From NCBI RefSeq assembly GCF_900105185.1, contig NZ_FNTJ01000003.1, positions 124,001-188,000 on the forward strand: a stretch of DNA of 64,000 nt. Reading direction: 5' to 3'. This DNA is from Pseudomonas saponiphila. GTDB taxonomy: Bacteria; Pseudomonadota; Gammaproteobacteria; Pseudomonadales; Pseudomonadaceae. The first letter of the stretch is position 1. Each line of letters begins with the position of its first letter. Of the stretch, positions 35,261 through 43,231 are shown piece by piece. The translations under genes and the position numbers were made by a program. Under the pieces are notes generated by a model. The model had not been told where the DNA came from and searched no databases. It saw only the letters and a program-made list of their open reading frames with translations.

Positions 35261-35785
35261 TTAGTCCTCCCGAGCGCGGATGCCCTCGATGGACAGGTAC
35301 GCAGCGGAGTCCACCCCGCCGCAGTTGTTGATCAGGGCCAGCTCTTCGCATGACGAAACCAGCTCGGCGAAATCAATGTTCGGCTCTTCTGCTACCGGGT
35401 CATAGCCGACGTTGTTCAGATACCAGTTGCTCAGATAGCCCTGATCCTGACCGACGAACTCGGCACCAGAGACTACTTGCAGCCAACCATACCCGGTAAG
35501 GGAGACGATGGGGGCAGTGCTCTTCGCCACGGTCACCTGGCAGTCGAACCAGTCCTCAGCCGGGTCCGCTGCATTGGCAGACTCCACCGAAATGACGAAC
35601 TCCCCAAGCACACGCTCATAGACCGGCTTGCCTGCCTTCATGGCCTGATGGAATCCATTGGCCGATGGGCTGATGGGCGTCCCGTCAACAGTCAGGCACG
35701 GGTGGATGAAGTCGCGCGTGAGGGACTTCAGGTTGAAACCTGCCTCGCGCAGGAGATTGGCGGCTTTGATCAGGTCAGCGTTCAC
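35261..35785 (-). CDS. Hypothetical acidic protein, 174 aa
   Basis: I choose the GTG at 35783-35785, which follows AGAGGAACCATC; the longer frame to 35911 crosses a promoter-like element. The product is a soluble acidic protein (ESANAADPAEDWFDCQVTVA, then EPNIDFAELVSSCEELALIN). No domain is recognised. It is transcribed from the element at 35844-35869 and ends at the bidirectional terminator. Confidence 0.7.
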   Translation of the reverse strand: MNADLIKAANLLREAGFNLKSLTRDFIHPCLTVDGTPISPSANGFHQAMKAGKPVYERVLGEFVISVESANAADPAEDWFDCQVTVAKSTAPIVSLTGYGWLQVVSGAEFVGQDQGYLSNWYLNNVGYDPVAEEPNIDFAELVSSCEELALINNCGGVDSAAYLSIEGIRARED

Positions 35786-35843
35786 GATGGTTCCTCTTGC
35801 TGCTGTGCGCCCTGTTGCAGGGAGTTGCTCATAGGGTGAACCA

Positions 35844-35869
35844 AGTATCATGGCCCGGCTGGCGTGCCA
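35844..35869 (-). promoter_or_regulatory. Recurrent backbone promoter-like element
   Basis: On the minus strand TGGCACGCCAGCCGGGCC is followed by ATGATACT, about 60 to 85 bases before the GTG start at 35785. The CGTTA core is altered here to CCATGA, so this is a weaker match. Confidence 0.45.
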
Positions 35870-35962
35870 GCAGGCCCGTGAGGCAGGCTGAAAATGGCCG
35901 TTAGGATGCAACAGGTGCTCTCAGGTAAGAGCTGTTCACCATAACCAACCGAAGGAAGATGC

Positions 35963-36229
35963 ATGAAGCTGAAAATGTTCACCCTCCTGGCAGTAGCTGC
36001 TGTTCTCGCCGGCTGCGATAAGCACGAGACTGACCTGACTGGTAAGGCATGTTTGGGGGCCAACAACGACACCGTGGTAGAATCCCATCGCGACAAGTGC
36101 TCGGCCGGTGATGTGGTAGCCACCAAGCATCCCGCCTACTTCTGCGACTTCACCTATGCGGTGACGTACAACGCAATGAATTCCGCCTTCTGCGTGTATA
36201 GAGGCGAGCGAGAAGAACGAATCCAGTGA
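35963..36229 (+). CDS. Small lipoprotein, 88 aa
   Basis: The ATG at 35963 follows GAAGGAAG. The signal is a lipobox (LLAVAAVLAGC, with Cys18 modified). The mature part has four more cysteines (ACLG, KCSAG, FCDF, FCVY), which could form two disulfides in the periplasm. No family is recognised. A partial copy of the recurrent promoter element (GGCCGTTAGGATG) ends at 35908, so it may belong to the same regulon. Confidence 0.75.
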   Translation: MKLKMFTLLAVAAVLAGCDKHETDLTGKACLGANNDTVVESHRDKCSAGDVVATKHPAYFCDFTYAVTYNAMNSAFCVYRGEREERIQ

Positions 36230-36259
36230 CTCCCGCACAGCCATGCCTTGGCGGCCTGG

Positions 36260-36286
36260 GATCAGGGGTAGAGCCTACCCCTGATC
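36260..36286. terminator. Strong hairpin between convergent small genes
   Basis: GATCAGGGGTA pairs perfectly with TACCCCTGATC around a 5-base loop. There is no clear T-run, so it may be a terminator of weak type or a structural element. It lies between the lipoprotein gene and a minus-strand small gene. Confidence 0.6.
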
Positions 36287-36304
36287 AAGTAGCCAAGCTG
36301 GCTT

Positions 36305-36472
36305 CTAGCCCGATGTAACCGCGGCCTGAATGAGGCGAGCTGCTTCTTCTACGGCCTCTTCGCGGGATTCGTGGTAGCCGGTGACCAAATAGCCGCACCT
36401 GCCATCAACCCAATGGCCGACGCTGGACGACTTCACGGCATAACCCTTCCGCTGGAGGGTTCTGATGTGCAT
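36305..36472 (-). CDS. Small protein, 55 aa
   Basis: The ATG at 36470-36472 follows TCGGAGGCGAA, a strong ribosome-binding site. The product is MHIRTLQRKGYAVKSSSVGH continuing to WVDGRCGYLVTGYHESREEA and ending QAAVTSG. It reads like a small DUF-type fold with two strands and a helix. No family is recognised. It is transcribed in the same direction as the genes at 36506 and 36982, so a minus-strand operon of small genes is likely. Confidence 0.65.
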   Translation of the reverse strand: MHIRTLQRKGYAVKSSSVGHWVDGRCGYLVTGYHESREEAVEEAARLIQAAVTSG

Positions 36473-36505
36473 TTCGCCTCCGAGTTCTGGCGATCAATTC
36501 CGCGG

Positions 36506-36892
36506 CTACAGCTCTTCGGCACCCGCAACAGTGAAGCCCTCTGCCGCAAGTTCCTCAATCAAGAATGCTTCAGTTGTGGGGAGATTTGCCTTGATCAGGT
36601 TGAGGCGGCGCTGGATTCGCTTTATAGCCCGGTAGTGCTCTTCGCCCTTAAACTCCCATCCGATCAGTCGCGCCAAGGCGTGTATCACCTGCTGCTCAAG
36701 CGCTTTGCGCTCTGAGCGGAAGCGTCCTATGGACGTTGGGGTGACGGGTGCAAGAGGGCCAATAAGCCGCCAGCCGCCCGTGCCAACTTGCCGGGCAGAA
36801 ACGCCGGCGACGACGGCAGTAATGACCGCATCGAATTCGGCCCGATCGATTACCTTCTCCGGCTGATCGATTTTGCTTTCCGCTGATGACAT
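36506..36892 (-). CDS. Hypothetical protein, 128 aa
   Basis: I use the ATG at 36892, which has GGAGACCTGTGAG upstream; starts at 36907 or 36922 are possible. The protein is basic in the middle and helical (RRLNLIKANLPTTEAFLIEE), with a GTGGWRLIGPLAPVTPTSIG loop region. No domain is recognised. It lies between two very small genes read in the same direction. Confidence 0.66.
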   Translation of the reverse strand: MSSAESKIDQPEKVIDRAEFDAVITAVVAGVSARQVGTGGWRLIGPLAPVTPTSIGRFRSERKALEQQVIHALARLIGWEFKGEEHYRAIKRIQRRLNLIKANLPTTEAFLIEELAAEGFTVAGAEEL

Positions 36893-36981
36893 CTCACAGG
36901 TCTCCATGGTCGGTAGATTCAATGTGCAGGGGAGCAGCTGCGATGGAGTGTGCGGACTTTATCGCAGCGAGCCCCCCGTGT

Positions 36982-37161
36982 TCACGCTTCGTGATCGAGC
37001 GCTTCTTCGAGCGACTCAACAACATCGTTGATGCTGTCTGGATCACGATGGAAATCGTTCAATAAGTCCAGGGCACCGCACTCAGTGGCTTCGGTGAAGG
37101 CCTGGCGCAATCGCATAAGGGCGGCCCGGTGTTCGGGCGACAGTTCCCGTGAATTTCCCAT
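36982..37161 (-). CDS. Small protein, 59 aa
   Basis: The ATG at 37159-37161 follows GAGAGGAAACAG. The product begins MGNSRELSPEHRAALMRLRQ and ends DVVESLEEALDHEA; it is acidic and all-helical. No family is recognised. It heads the minus-strand series of small genes (36982, 36506, 36305). Confidence 0.65.
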   Translation of the reverse strand: MGNSRELSPEHRAALMRLRQAFTEATECGALDLLNDFHRDPDSINDVVESLEEALDHEA

Positions 37162-37249
37162 CTCTGTTTCCTCTCGGCTGTTTTGAGCCCGCCTGAGCGA
37201 AGCGCCAGGCGAGTTGGCAAGGTAAACGTGAGGGGAGCGTGCCGGCAGG

Positions 37250-37762
37250 CTATCGGACGGGGATCTTGATCGGGATGCGCTTATGGAGCGGGGTGGGGTT
37301 TGCAGCCTTCTTGGCCCGAATTGAGCGCACAGCTTCGGGCTTCAAATCTACGAGGCCCTGAAATGCCCGCTGGTCGTGATAGATCCAGACCGTCTTGTCC
37401 CGGTAGGAGATGAGTCCGACAACCTCGTGCTGTGGCCAGCGCAGCTTTGCGATGCCGATGTACAGAATGACCTGGTAATACTCCCGCGGCCGTGGCCCTC
37501 GCTTCATCAGGCGAGCCTTGTACTCACCAACAATGATCCTGGGCTTCTTCCTGTCCTCAAAAATGGCATCCGGAACACCGCCGATCCCAGAGTGGGTCAA
37601 CATAATGGATTTGGACTCGCCGCCGAGGTCAGAGCCAATGAGCTTGTATCTGCCCGGCTCCAGCTTGAAGGTTCGGTGTACGCCCTTTTGAGCAGTGGTC
37701 CTGGTTGTGAGGTAGAGCGCTACCGCGATGAGGACGATAGCGATTGGAAGAAAGAGACTCAT
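37250..37762 (-). CDS. Membrane-anchored PD-(D/E)XK-type nuclease-like protein, 170 aa
   Basis: An N-terminal membrane segment (FLPIAIVLIAVALYLTT) is followed by a compact domain with GGVPDAIFED (Pro-Asp at 64-65) and IIVGEYKAR (Glu80-x-Lys82). This is the PD-(D/E)XK signature of Dna2/Cas4-like nucleases. The short insert between the two motifs and a conserved Tyr/Gln stretch (YYQVILYIGIAKLRWP) fit that fold. It overlaps the upstream gene by 4 bp and is the last gene of a four-gene operon with the uS10-like and Crp-like genes. Activity at the membrane is inferred. Confidence 0.72.
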   Translation of the reverse strand: MSLFLPIAIVLIAVALYLTTRTTAQKGVHRTFKLEPGRYKLIGSDLGGESKSIMLTHSGIGGVPDAIFEDRKKPRIIVGEYKARLMKRGPRPREYYQVILYIGIAKLRWPQHEVVGLISYRDKTVWIYHDQRAFQGLVDLKPEAVRSIRAKKAANPTPLHKRIPIKIPVR

Positions 37763-37965
37763 GAGAGGTACAGGTAGAGAGCAATGGCGGCCACGGTGAG
37801 GATCACATAGAGAGCTTTGCTCGGCAGCCTGCCAACACGGCTGTGATCGCGCGCCCCGATCCGTGCAGCCTTGGCGTTGTAAGGCTTGCCACCGGCCTTA
37901 CAGAAGGCATCCGGATTTTCGGCGTAGAAAGACAGGTTTGTGACGCTGATACGGTCGTGCTTCAT
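37759..37965 (-). CDS. Tail-anchored small membrane protein, 68 aa
   Basis: The ATG at 37965 overlaps the stop of the Crp-like gene by 4 bp. The product begins MKHDRISVTNLSFYAENPDA, has a basic middle (YNAKAARIGARDHSRVGRLP) and ends in one membrane segment (ALYVILTVAAIALYLYLS). It also overlaps the next gene by 4 bp. No family is recognised. It may tether the neighbouring nuclease-like protein. Confidence 0.7.
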   Translation of the reverse strand: MKHDRISVTNLSFYAENPDAFCKAGGKPYNAKAARIGARDHSRVGRLPSKALYVILTVAAIALYLYLS

Positions 37966-38669
37966 ACAGGGACTTCCCCGCAATAGAGGAACTTCTTGTA
38001 CCCGTCGAAGACGATGGTGCCGGCTTGCTCAAGCTCTCTGAAAGCCCTGGCACCAATGCGGCGGTTGAACACCCCCGCGTAATTCAGCAGCTGCTCCTTC
38101 GTGCAGGAAACAATGGTGCCGTTGCGACCTCTCGGGACATCTGGGTGAAGGGCCAGGGTGGTTGCCACTCGCAGCAGCCGGCTTGTCTCATTGAGCAGCA
38201 GTGAGTGTGCGGCCACCCCGTGCAGCGCGAGCAGGGTCAGCTCAGTTGCCATGATCCCAGCCTCGCTGTTCTTCACGGCATCCCTGAACTCTTTGTAGTG
38301 CTTCCCTCCCACATGCAGGAGGTGAACTTCGTTTCTCGCGGTGAAGGAAAAATCCACAGACGAATACTGGGGCTTGGTGATGATGTCCCCACGCTTCATG
38401 GCCGTCACAAACAACGGTTTCGACGAGTGTGACGCATCGATGCCGGTGACAACGACACAGCCACCCAGGACGATGAACAGATCGTCTGCGCCTGGCCGCA
38501 GCACCGTCCCAGACTTGATGGAGCATGTCTGGCCATAACTTGATGCGGTGACCAGCCAGCTGGCCCAGCTGCCCTCCAGAAGGGGGGTCTTGTTGAAGTA
38601 TTCAGGTTCTGGCGTATCGAGCACCGACACATGGGCCGCAGCTGGGTCGAATTGAAGTGCACCTTTCAT
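37962..38669 (-). CDS. Crp/Fnr-like regulator, 235 aa
   Basis: The N-terminal half is a cupin-like ligand domain (GADDLFIVLGGCVVVTGI, then MKRGDIITKPQYSSVDFSFT). The C-terminal part is a winged-helix domain (CTKEQLLNYAGVFNRRIGAR, then ELEQAGTIVFDGYKKFLY), the Crp/Fnr arrangement. Phosphate-binding RSA-type residues of cAMP sites are not visible, so the ligand is probably different. It overlaps its neighbours by 4 bp on both sides. It is the best local candidate to control the recurrent promoter-like element. Confidence 0.72.
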   Translation of the reverse strand: MKGALQFDPAAAHVSVLDTPEPEYFNKTPLLEGSWASWLVTASSYGQTCSIKSGTVLRPGADDLFIVLGGCVVVTGIDASHSSKPLFVTAMKRGDIITKPQYSSVDFSFTARNEVHLLHVGGKHYKEFRDAVKNSEAGIMATELTLLALHGVAAHSLLLNETSRLLRVATTLALHPDVPRGRNGTIVSCTKEQLLNYAGVFNRRIGARAFRELEQAGTIVFDGYKKFLYCGEVPV

Positions 38670-39079
38670 TTCGGCTCCTTAAGTTCGTACTGCGACTCGT
38701 ATGGCTCGATCTTGACGTTGACGCTGTTCGGTAGAGTGAGAGAGATCATTGCCGCTACACCAATTGCGCTTGGCCGAATGATCAGCAGTACGTTGCGGAT
38801 ACGCTTCGGCCCCGGAATAAACATTCCTCGTTTCCCCTCGGAAGGCACCTCCCGAAGGATCATGTATCTGCGCCTCTCAGTCGGCATGCACAGAGGCCCG
38901 CGGACCATTGAGCCATCAGACTTCTCAAACGATTCCTTGATCAGCGCTGCGGCCGACCGAACAGCCTCGATGCGGACACCATCGATCACGACGTAGAAGC
39001 TCTTGCTCACGAAATTGCTTCGCAAGGTCTTCGTATCGGATAGGTCCCATGGGACTGTGACTTTGGCTTCGGTAAACAT
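38666..39079 (-). CDS. Ribosomal protein uS10 (NusE)-like protein, 137 aa
   Basis: Residues 28-125 align with the entire uS10 fold. The block VRGPLCMPTERRRYMIL (59-75) matches VRGPIPLPTRKERFTVL of bacterial S10 in position and character, and LTLPNSVNVKI (114-124) matches LDLAAGVDVQI. A 27-residue extension precedes the fold and a 13-residue tail follows. The ATG at 39079 lies inside a longer frame that begins in the promoter. S10 also acts as NusE in transcription antitermination with NusB. A uS10-like gene outside the ribosomal operon, coupled by 4-bp overlap to a Crp-like gene, is unusual. Similarity is by eye and must be tested. Confidence 0.65.
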   Translation of the reverse strand: MFTEAKVTVPWDLSDTKTLRSNFVSKSFYVVIDGVRIEAVRSAAALIKESFEKSDGSMVRGPLCMPTERRRYMILREVPSEGKRGMFIPGPKRIRNVLLIIRPSAIGVAAMISLTLPNSVNVKIEPYESQYELKEPK

Positions 39080-39102
39080 GCTGGCGCGCTGTGGTATTTC
39101 CC

Positions 39103-39126
39103 GTAATAACGGAGCGCCGGTGTCCA
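39103..39126 (-). promoter_or_regulatory. Recurrent backbone promoter-like element (uS10-like operon)
   Basis: On the minus strand TGGACACCGGCGCTCC is followed by GTTATTACGG, 24 to 47 bases before the start at 39079. It is nearly identical to the element before the EAL fragment (24848), including the following GGGAAAT. Confidence 0.55.
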
Positions 39127-39220
39127 TTTTTGGTCGATGTCACAGCAAAAGCGTTATTGGTGTGTGAGGCGGGGGCTGGGGTCATGTTGGCCCCAGCCGG
39201 GTGATTCGCAGGAAACAGCG

Positions 39221-40243
39221 TCAGGCGGGGATGGCTGGGCTGGTAGGAAGGGACTTGCGGAAGAGCGAACCGTATTTCATGCGGTAGACCCGCGCCTGAT
39301 GAAAGAGCACCAGGTGCATCCCTCCAAAGAACCACACCAGGCCGAAAGGCGTAGCGAAAGTCAGAAGAGATGTGCTGATTATTTTGTGCAGGGTGATCGG
39401 GAATTCAGTGTCAACTACCATCCGGTTTTCTGACCCTTCATGGTAAAGGGCCACCAGAACCTTTGCGTTGGCATCAACGCCGCGGAATATCTCGCCGCTA
39501 GGCTTTGCCACCTCTAGCCAAGAGGTCACATAGAGTGGGCTGTCCTTGCTCTTGTTCAGGACATCCACTACGGAGGGAGCCACCTTGAGCACTTCTGCGT
39601 CAGGCTTGTCGCTGAACTCGAATCCCATCAGATGATCCTGCTGGCACAGGTAATCGAACCTGTCCGTATAAGTAGCGACGACCTCCTGGAGGTACTTCTG
39701 TCGCTGTTCAATCACTGCGCCTTGCAGGTTGTAGGCAAAGACAAAGTGAATCATCAGCTGGAAGGAGACGAAGGCAAACAGGAAGAAGGTGATGTGGAGG
39801 CGCATGAATGACTTGAAGCGTCGATCGAGGACGAGCCTGACCAGCAGGGTGACTGCGATCAGCGCAAGCATGAACACATCGCCACGCTGCCGCTCTCTGG
39901 ATGTCATCTCATAACCGAAGGTATCGCCTAAGGCGAACAGGAGCTTGTTCCAGACATTGATCTCTTCCTGGACAAGCGCTGCGGCAAAGAGCGCAAGAAG
40001 CCAGAAGATGTTTATGTCGCGGCGGAAGTGGGCGTATATCCCGGCCCAAAGGGCTGTGAACAGAAGGAATACGCCGAAGTCTTCAAGTGCCTGGTTGACC
40101 GTAAAGCCGCTGGGGAAGGTCTCGCTGGGTATTGAGCAGAACGTGCCAACTGCCACGAAGATGCAGAGGAACAGTGGAATCTGGATCTGCCAGGGAAGTG
40201 CATGCCCTGCATATTGGATGGCGCGTTGGATGGAGTGAGTCAT
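39221..40243 (-). CDS. Polytopic membrane protein with large periplasmic domain, 340 aa
   Basis: I use the ATG at 40243 (MTHSIQRAIQYAGHALPWQI). Five to six membrane segments are visible: IPLFLCIFVAVGTF, FGVFLLFTALWAG, IFWLLALFAAALV, FMLALIAVTLLV and ITFFLFAFVSFQLM. A soluble domain of about 120 residues follows (YLQEVVATYTDRFDYLCQQD) and a final segment (LLTFATPFGLVWFFGG). No family is recognised. The gene runs toward the uS10-like operon but is separated from it by about 140 bp including that operon's promoter-like element. Confidence 0.75.
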   Translation of the reverse strand: MTHSIQRAIQYAGHALPWQIQIPLFLCIFVAVGTFCSIPSETFPSGFTVNQALEDFGVFLLFTALWAGIYAHFRRDINIFWLLALFAAALVQEEINVWNKLLFALGDTFGYEMTSRERQRGDVFMLALIAVTLLVRLVLDRRFKSFMRLHITFFLFAFVSFQLMIHFVFAYNLQGAVIEQRQKYLQEVVATYTDRFDYLCQQDHLMGFEFSDKPDAEVLKVAPSVVDVLNKSKDSPLYVTSWLEVAKPSGEIFRGVDANAKVLVALYHEGSENRMVVDTEFPITLHKIISTSLLTFATPFGLVWFFGGMHLVLFHQARVYRMKYGSLFRKSLPTSPAIPA

Positions 40244-40375
40244 AGTTCTCTGATGGGCCGTGACTAGAACGCGCGAGTCTATTCGTGGTTTTTTTTGCGA
40301 GCGAGCCAAGTGGGCACCGCAAAATGTTCACTCCGATGCAGTTATTAGGAAAAACAACTGCCAAGGTAAAACCGC

Positions 40376-40744
40376 ATGGGTCACTCTGACCGCAGACACA
40401 CTCGGTACGCACTCCCCGACATCCTGTTTGTCAGTCAGGAGATCAAGCGTCTAGGAATCATCGGTTCTGTGTTGGGGTGGGGGCCTTGCCACATCAAGGA
40501 CATCTCCTACGCAGGCATGCTCCTGACCACGACTAAGCGGATGACGATCGGCGACAAGATTACTGTGAAGCTGAACTTCAAGACCGGCGTTGAGCTGTTG
40601 TTCACCTGCAACGTCGTCAACGCCTCTACCGATCACGGTAGCGGTGATCTGAAGGTCGGTGTCAGTATTGTTGAGCCAGGCGGCGATACTCCTGAGGGAG
40701 CATTCCTCAGCGGCCTTGGCGATAAGTTCAAAGCGCTACCCTGA
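40376..40744 (+). CDS. PilZ-domain c-di-GMP effector
   Basis: The 122-residue single-domain protein has the PilZ signature: RRHTR (RxxxR) at residues 6-10 and DISYAG (D/NxSxxG) near residue 43, both needed for c-di-GMP binding. The first residue is the ATG at 40376. It is divergent from the membrane protein at 39221 and ends at a strong terminator (40751). With the HD-GYP and EAL genes in this window it points to repeated c-di-GMP cargo, though its target is unknown. Confidence 0.85.
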   Translation: MGHSDRRHTRYALPDILFVSQEIKRLGIIGSVLGWGPCHIKDISYAGMLLTTTKRMTIGDKITVKLNFKTGVELLFTCNVVNASTDHGSGDLKVGVSIVEPGGDTPEGAFLSGLGDKFKALP

Positions 40745-40750
40745 AAACAA

Positions 40751-40779
40751 AGAACCCGCCAAGAGGCGGGTTCTTTTTG
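40751..40779 (+). terminator. Intrinsic terminator after the PilZ gene
   Basis: AGAACCCGCC pairs with GGCGGGTTCT around AAGA and is followed by TTTTG. It ends the PilZ unit. Confidence 0.93.
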
Positions 40780-40846
40780 TAAAGTCGGGCAAATGGAGCG
40801 GCACCACAGCAGGAGATAAGAGGGGGGGGTGTCTTATAGGAAAGTC

Positions 40847-42106
40847 CTACCCATCTGCCCGAATCGGTTTGTGACTGCGGTACAACAGGCCAAAGGCCAA
40901 CAGCGCGATCAACATTCCGAACATAGTAATGACAATTTTTGGATAAGTCACTACTACCAAATAGGGGCTCCAACCCCGCGAAACAGCTGGCCTCGACTGA
41001 AATCCAACCATCCCTGAATCGTTCCGTTCAGCGGAACTCGCGATGTGTACGGCATTCTCTGCCATTTCTCGATTGCTCAGGAAGCTCGTGTCGATGGGCT
41101 TGGTCACTGCATCTGTAAAAGCCTGAACCGCGAAACTGGTCGCATTTTTTGACACTTTGGCCTGTATTGTCACTGGCAATTCACTGGTCAAACTCACCCA
41201 GCCAGCTCGATTTGACTGGTGGACGACGGCCTTGACGCTGTATGCCAGAGGTTCCTTTCTCAGTTCTGCCTGGAGCGCAAGGCGTGCCATCTCAGCAGCC
41301 TCTCGCGCCTTCGGAGCGGGCAGATCCATGCGGCCCGGTATCGCAATCAGGACTTCGAAAAGCCCAGTCTCACCCGATGCCTGCATGCCGTTCTCTTCTG
41401 GCTCAAGCGGAACAACTCCAGCCGAAAGTTTGCGCTCCGGTGGGCTGACCTCTGGTCTGGATTGGCTGATGCGGTTGAGTAGTGCAGCGCCATCGATCTC
41501 GCCCGCTGGCCCGATTGCCGACAGCGTGTAGTTTTCGACCCCGTAGAAGCTATCGAAGGCAGCCTGAATCTCCGTAGCACCAATATCCGCAACAGGCCGC
41601 GTTTCGGTACCGCAGGCCACTTGCGTGCCGGCGATATGGTCCGCTGACCACGACTCGAAGGGGTGCGGAATGCTGGTAAAGCCTTTAGCTGCTCCCAGCT
41701 CAAGCCGGATGGCCTCAACCTCTCGGGCAGCCGATGCTGCCGGCAGAGTCTTCCGGCCCAGGGTTTCCAGGATGGCCTCTTCGATCAGATCGCCCGTGCC
41801 TGGCCGCCCCTCGAACGTGAACTCGGTGAAGTCCTGGCGAGTGATCGCAGTCGCCCGCACGCCTTGAGCGGCAAGGGTGGCAATGAAGTCTGCCGGCGTT
41901 TCCCCGAACTTGGTTTCGGAAAGCACCACATGCTCAATCAGGTGAGGCAGCTCTCGTGAGCCGCAGCTATCGAGCAGGCCGTAGTCGACCTCGACGCGCA
42001 CGGCTATAGGCCCAGGCCGATCAACCTCAATGAAGGAGCCGGCCACGGCCTGGCCAGCCAGTACGGCAAGAGCAGCTGCAAGCGCTGATCGACGGAACAG
42101 ATTCAT
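40847..42106 (-). CDS. Secreted, membrane-anchored M16-family metalloprotease-like protein
   Basis: The 419-residue protein has a signal peptide (ALAAALAVLAGQAVA, cut near residue 22), an inverted zinc motif H55-L-I-E58-H59 (HXXEH, the M16 signature) and candidate third ligands Glu131 or Glu136. A C-terminal membrane segment (IVITMFGMLIALLAFGLLY) anchors it. The length fits one M16 lobe pair of the small type, so a partner or dimer is expected. The start overlaps the upstream gene by 4 bp. It closes an operon that begins with the Tus-like gene. M16 proteases in the periplasm process peptides; the substrate is unknown. Confidence 0.8.
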   Translation of the reverse strand: MNLFRRSALAAALAVLAGQAVAGSFIEVDRPGPIAVRVEVDYGLLDSCGSRELPHLIEHVVLSETKFGETPADFIATLAAQGVRATAITRQDFTEFTFEGRPGTGDLIEEAILETLGRKTLPAASAAREVEAIRLELGAAKGFTSIPHPFESWSADHIAGTQVACGTETRPVADIGATEIQAAFDSFYGVENYTLSAIGPAGEIDGAALLNRISQSRPEVSPPERKLSAGVVPLEPEENGMQASGETGLFEVLIAIPGRMDLPAPKAREAAEMARLALQAELRKEPLAYSVKAVVHQSNRAGWVSLTSELPVTIQAKVSKNATSFAVQAFTDAVTKPIDTSFLSNREMAENAVHIASSAERNDSGMVGFQSRPAVSRGWSPYLVVVTYPKIVITMFGMLIALLAFGLLYRSHKPIRADG

Positions 42107-43230
42107 CCCAGGCGTGCCCCGAAAACTCGGCGCACAACATTGGTCGCGATTGTGTCCGGGGTGAGATCCATCGCCGTGTAGCGAGTGCCGCCCGCCGTGG
42201 TGTGGTAGACGAACAGCAGCTTCTGCCCCTGCTGGCCAACGTAGGTGGCAGCCTGAGTCAGCACCAGATTCAGCTCGGCCGATTCAGTGATTGTCAGGTC
42301 AATGTCGAAGCCGAACACCAGTCGCGTTTCGGCCATTCCCCACAGCTCAGCGCTGGGTTCCGCTTCGATGATCACGATATTGATGTCGCGCTGCTGGGCG
42401 AGCGTGAACCCGGCGCGCAGGCTTTCACTGTCTTTGCGCAGGCGCATGCCGTCGATGATCAGCGAGCGCCCACTGGGCGACTTATCAATCAGGGCGGAGA
42501 AGTGAGCGGCAACCAACTGCTCCAGCGTGTATTCCCGGTCAGGGAGGATGCTGATAGCCAGGGTGCTGCCCTTGGCGCGGGAGCCCAGTAGCAGGGAGCC
42601 CTGATTCTCACGCAATGCCCCGGTCAACACGGTGTGCTCGCGGGAGTAGTTGTTGATTCGGCGATCCGCGTCAGGCCGCGTCCGCACCAGAACGACCTGC
42701 AAGCCCTCACGGTTGGTGAGACAGAGTTCCTGATCGAGGTAGTGCGAGAAGGCCTCGGCATCCTGGCGGACCACGTAGGTGTGCCCGTGGTACTTCCGGC
42801 CGCACAGAATCTGGCCGCTGGCCTTGATGCCGTGGCGCTGCTCAAACTTCGAGAGCATGGCCATGTCACCGGAGTGAGGGTCAATCTGCTCGGAGCGGGC
42901 GTAGCCAACCAGGGCGTCGAAATTGGTGAAGTTGAACATGCAGGCCACCAGATCGCGCGGGGCCAGTCCTTTTGTCACGACTGGCAGGCCTGGCAGGCTC
43001 AAGTTCGTGGCCATTCGCACGAACTCGATCATCTGGTGGGCTGGATCTTTGGCCAGAATCTCAGCCGGGGTGTGGATGATGTGCAGCCCAGGCACCGGCT
43101 CACCCATCACCCCGCTGATGCTGTCGAATGAGGAATAGCCGTACGCCCGCGCAAGAATGGCATTGCCCTCTTCAGGGGTCAGCTTGAAAGCCTTGTTGGC
43201 CGTGAGTCTTGCGCGTTGCGTGTTGTACAT
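42103..43230 (-). CDS. Hypothetical protein with repeated helical GYxxFD motifs, 375 aa
   Basis: I start at the ATG of 43230 (MYNTQRARLTANKAFKLTPE). Two short helical units end in similar motifs: AILARAYGYSSFDSISGV near residue 35 and LVACMFNFTNFDALVGYARS near residue 110. These resemble the small helical domains fused to some glyoxalase-superfamily proteins. The second half is an alpha/beta region (LQVVLVRTRPDADRRINN, then DINIVIIEAEPSAELW) without a visible P-loop. It is soluble, and it lies between the Sel1 and M16 genes. No function can be named. Confidence 0.68.
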   Translation of the reverse strand: MYNTQRARLTANKAFKLTPEEGNAILARAYGYSSFDSISGVMGEPVPGLHIIHTPAEILAKDPAHQMIEFVRMATNLSLPGLPVVTKGLAPRDLVACMFNFTNFDALVGYARSEQIDPHSGDMAMLSKFEQRHGIKASGQILCGRKYHGHTYVVRQDAEAFSHYLDQELCLTNREGLQVVLVRTRPDADRRINNYSREHTVLTGALRENQGSLLLGSRAKGSTLAISILPDREYTLEQLVAAHFSALIDKSPSGRSLIIDGMRLRKDSESLRAGFTLAQQRDINIVIIEAEPSAELWGMAETRLVFGFDIDLTITESAELNLVLTQAATYVGQQGQKLLFVYHTTAGGTRYTAMDLTPDTIATNVVRRVFGARLG

Positions 43231-43231
43231 G

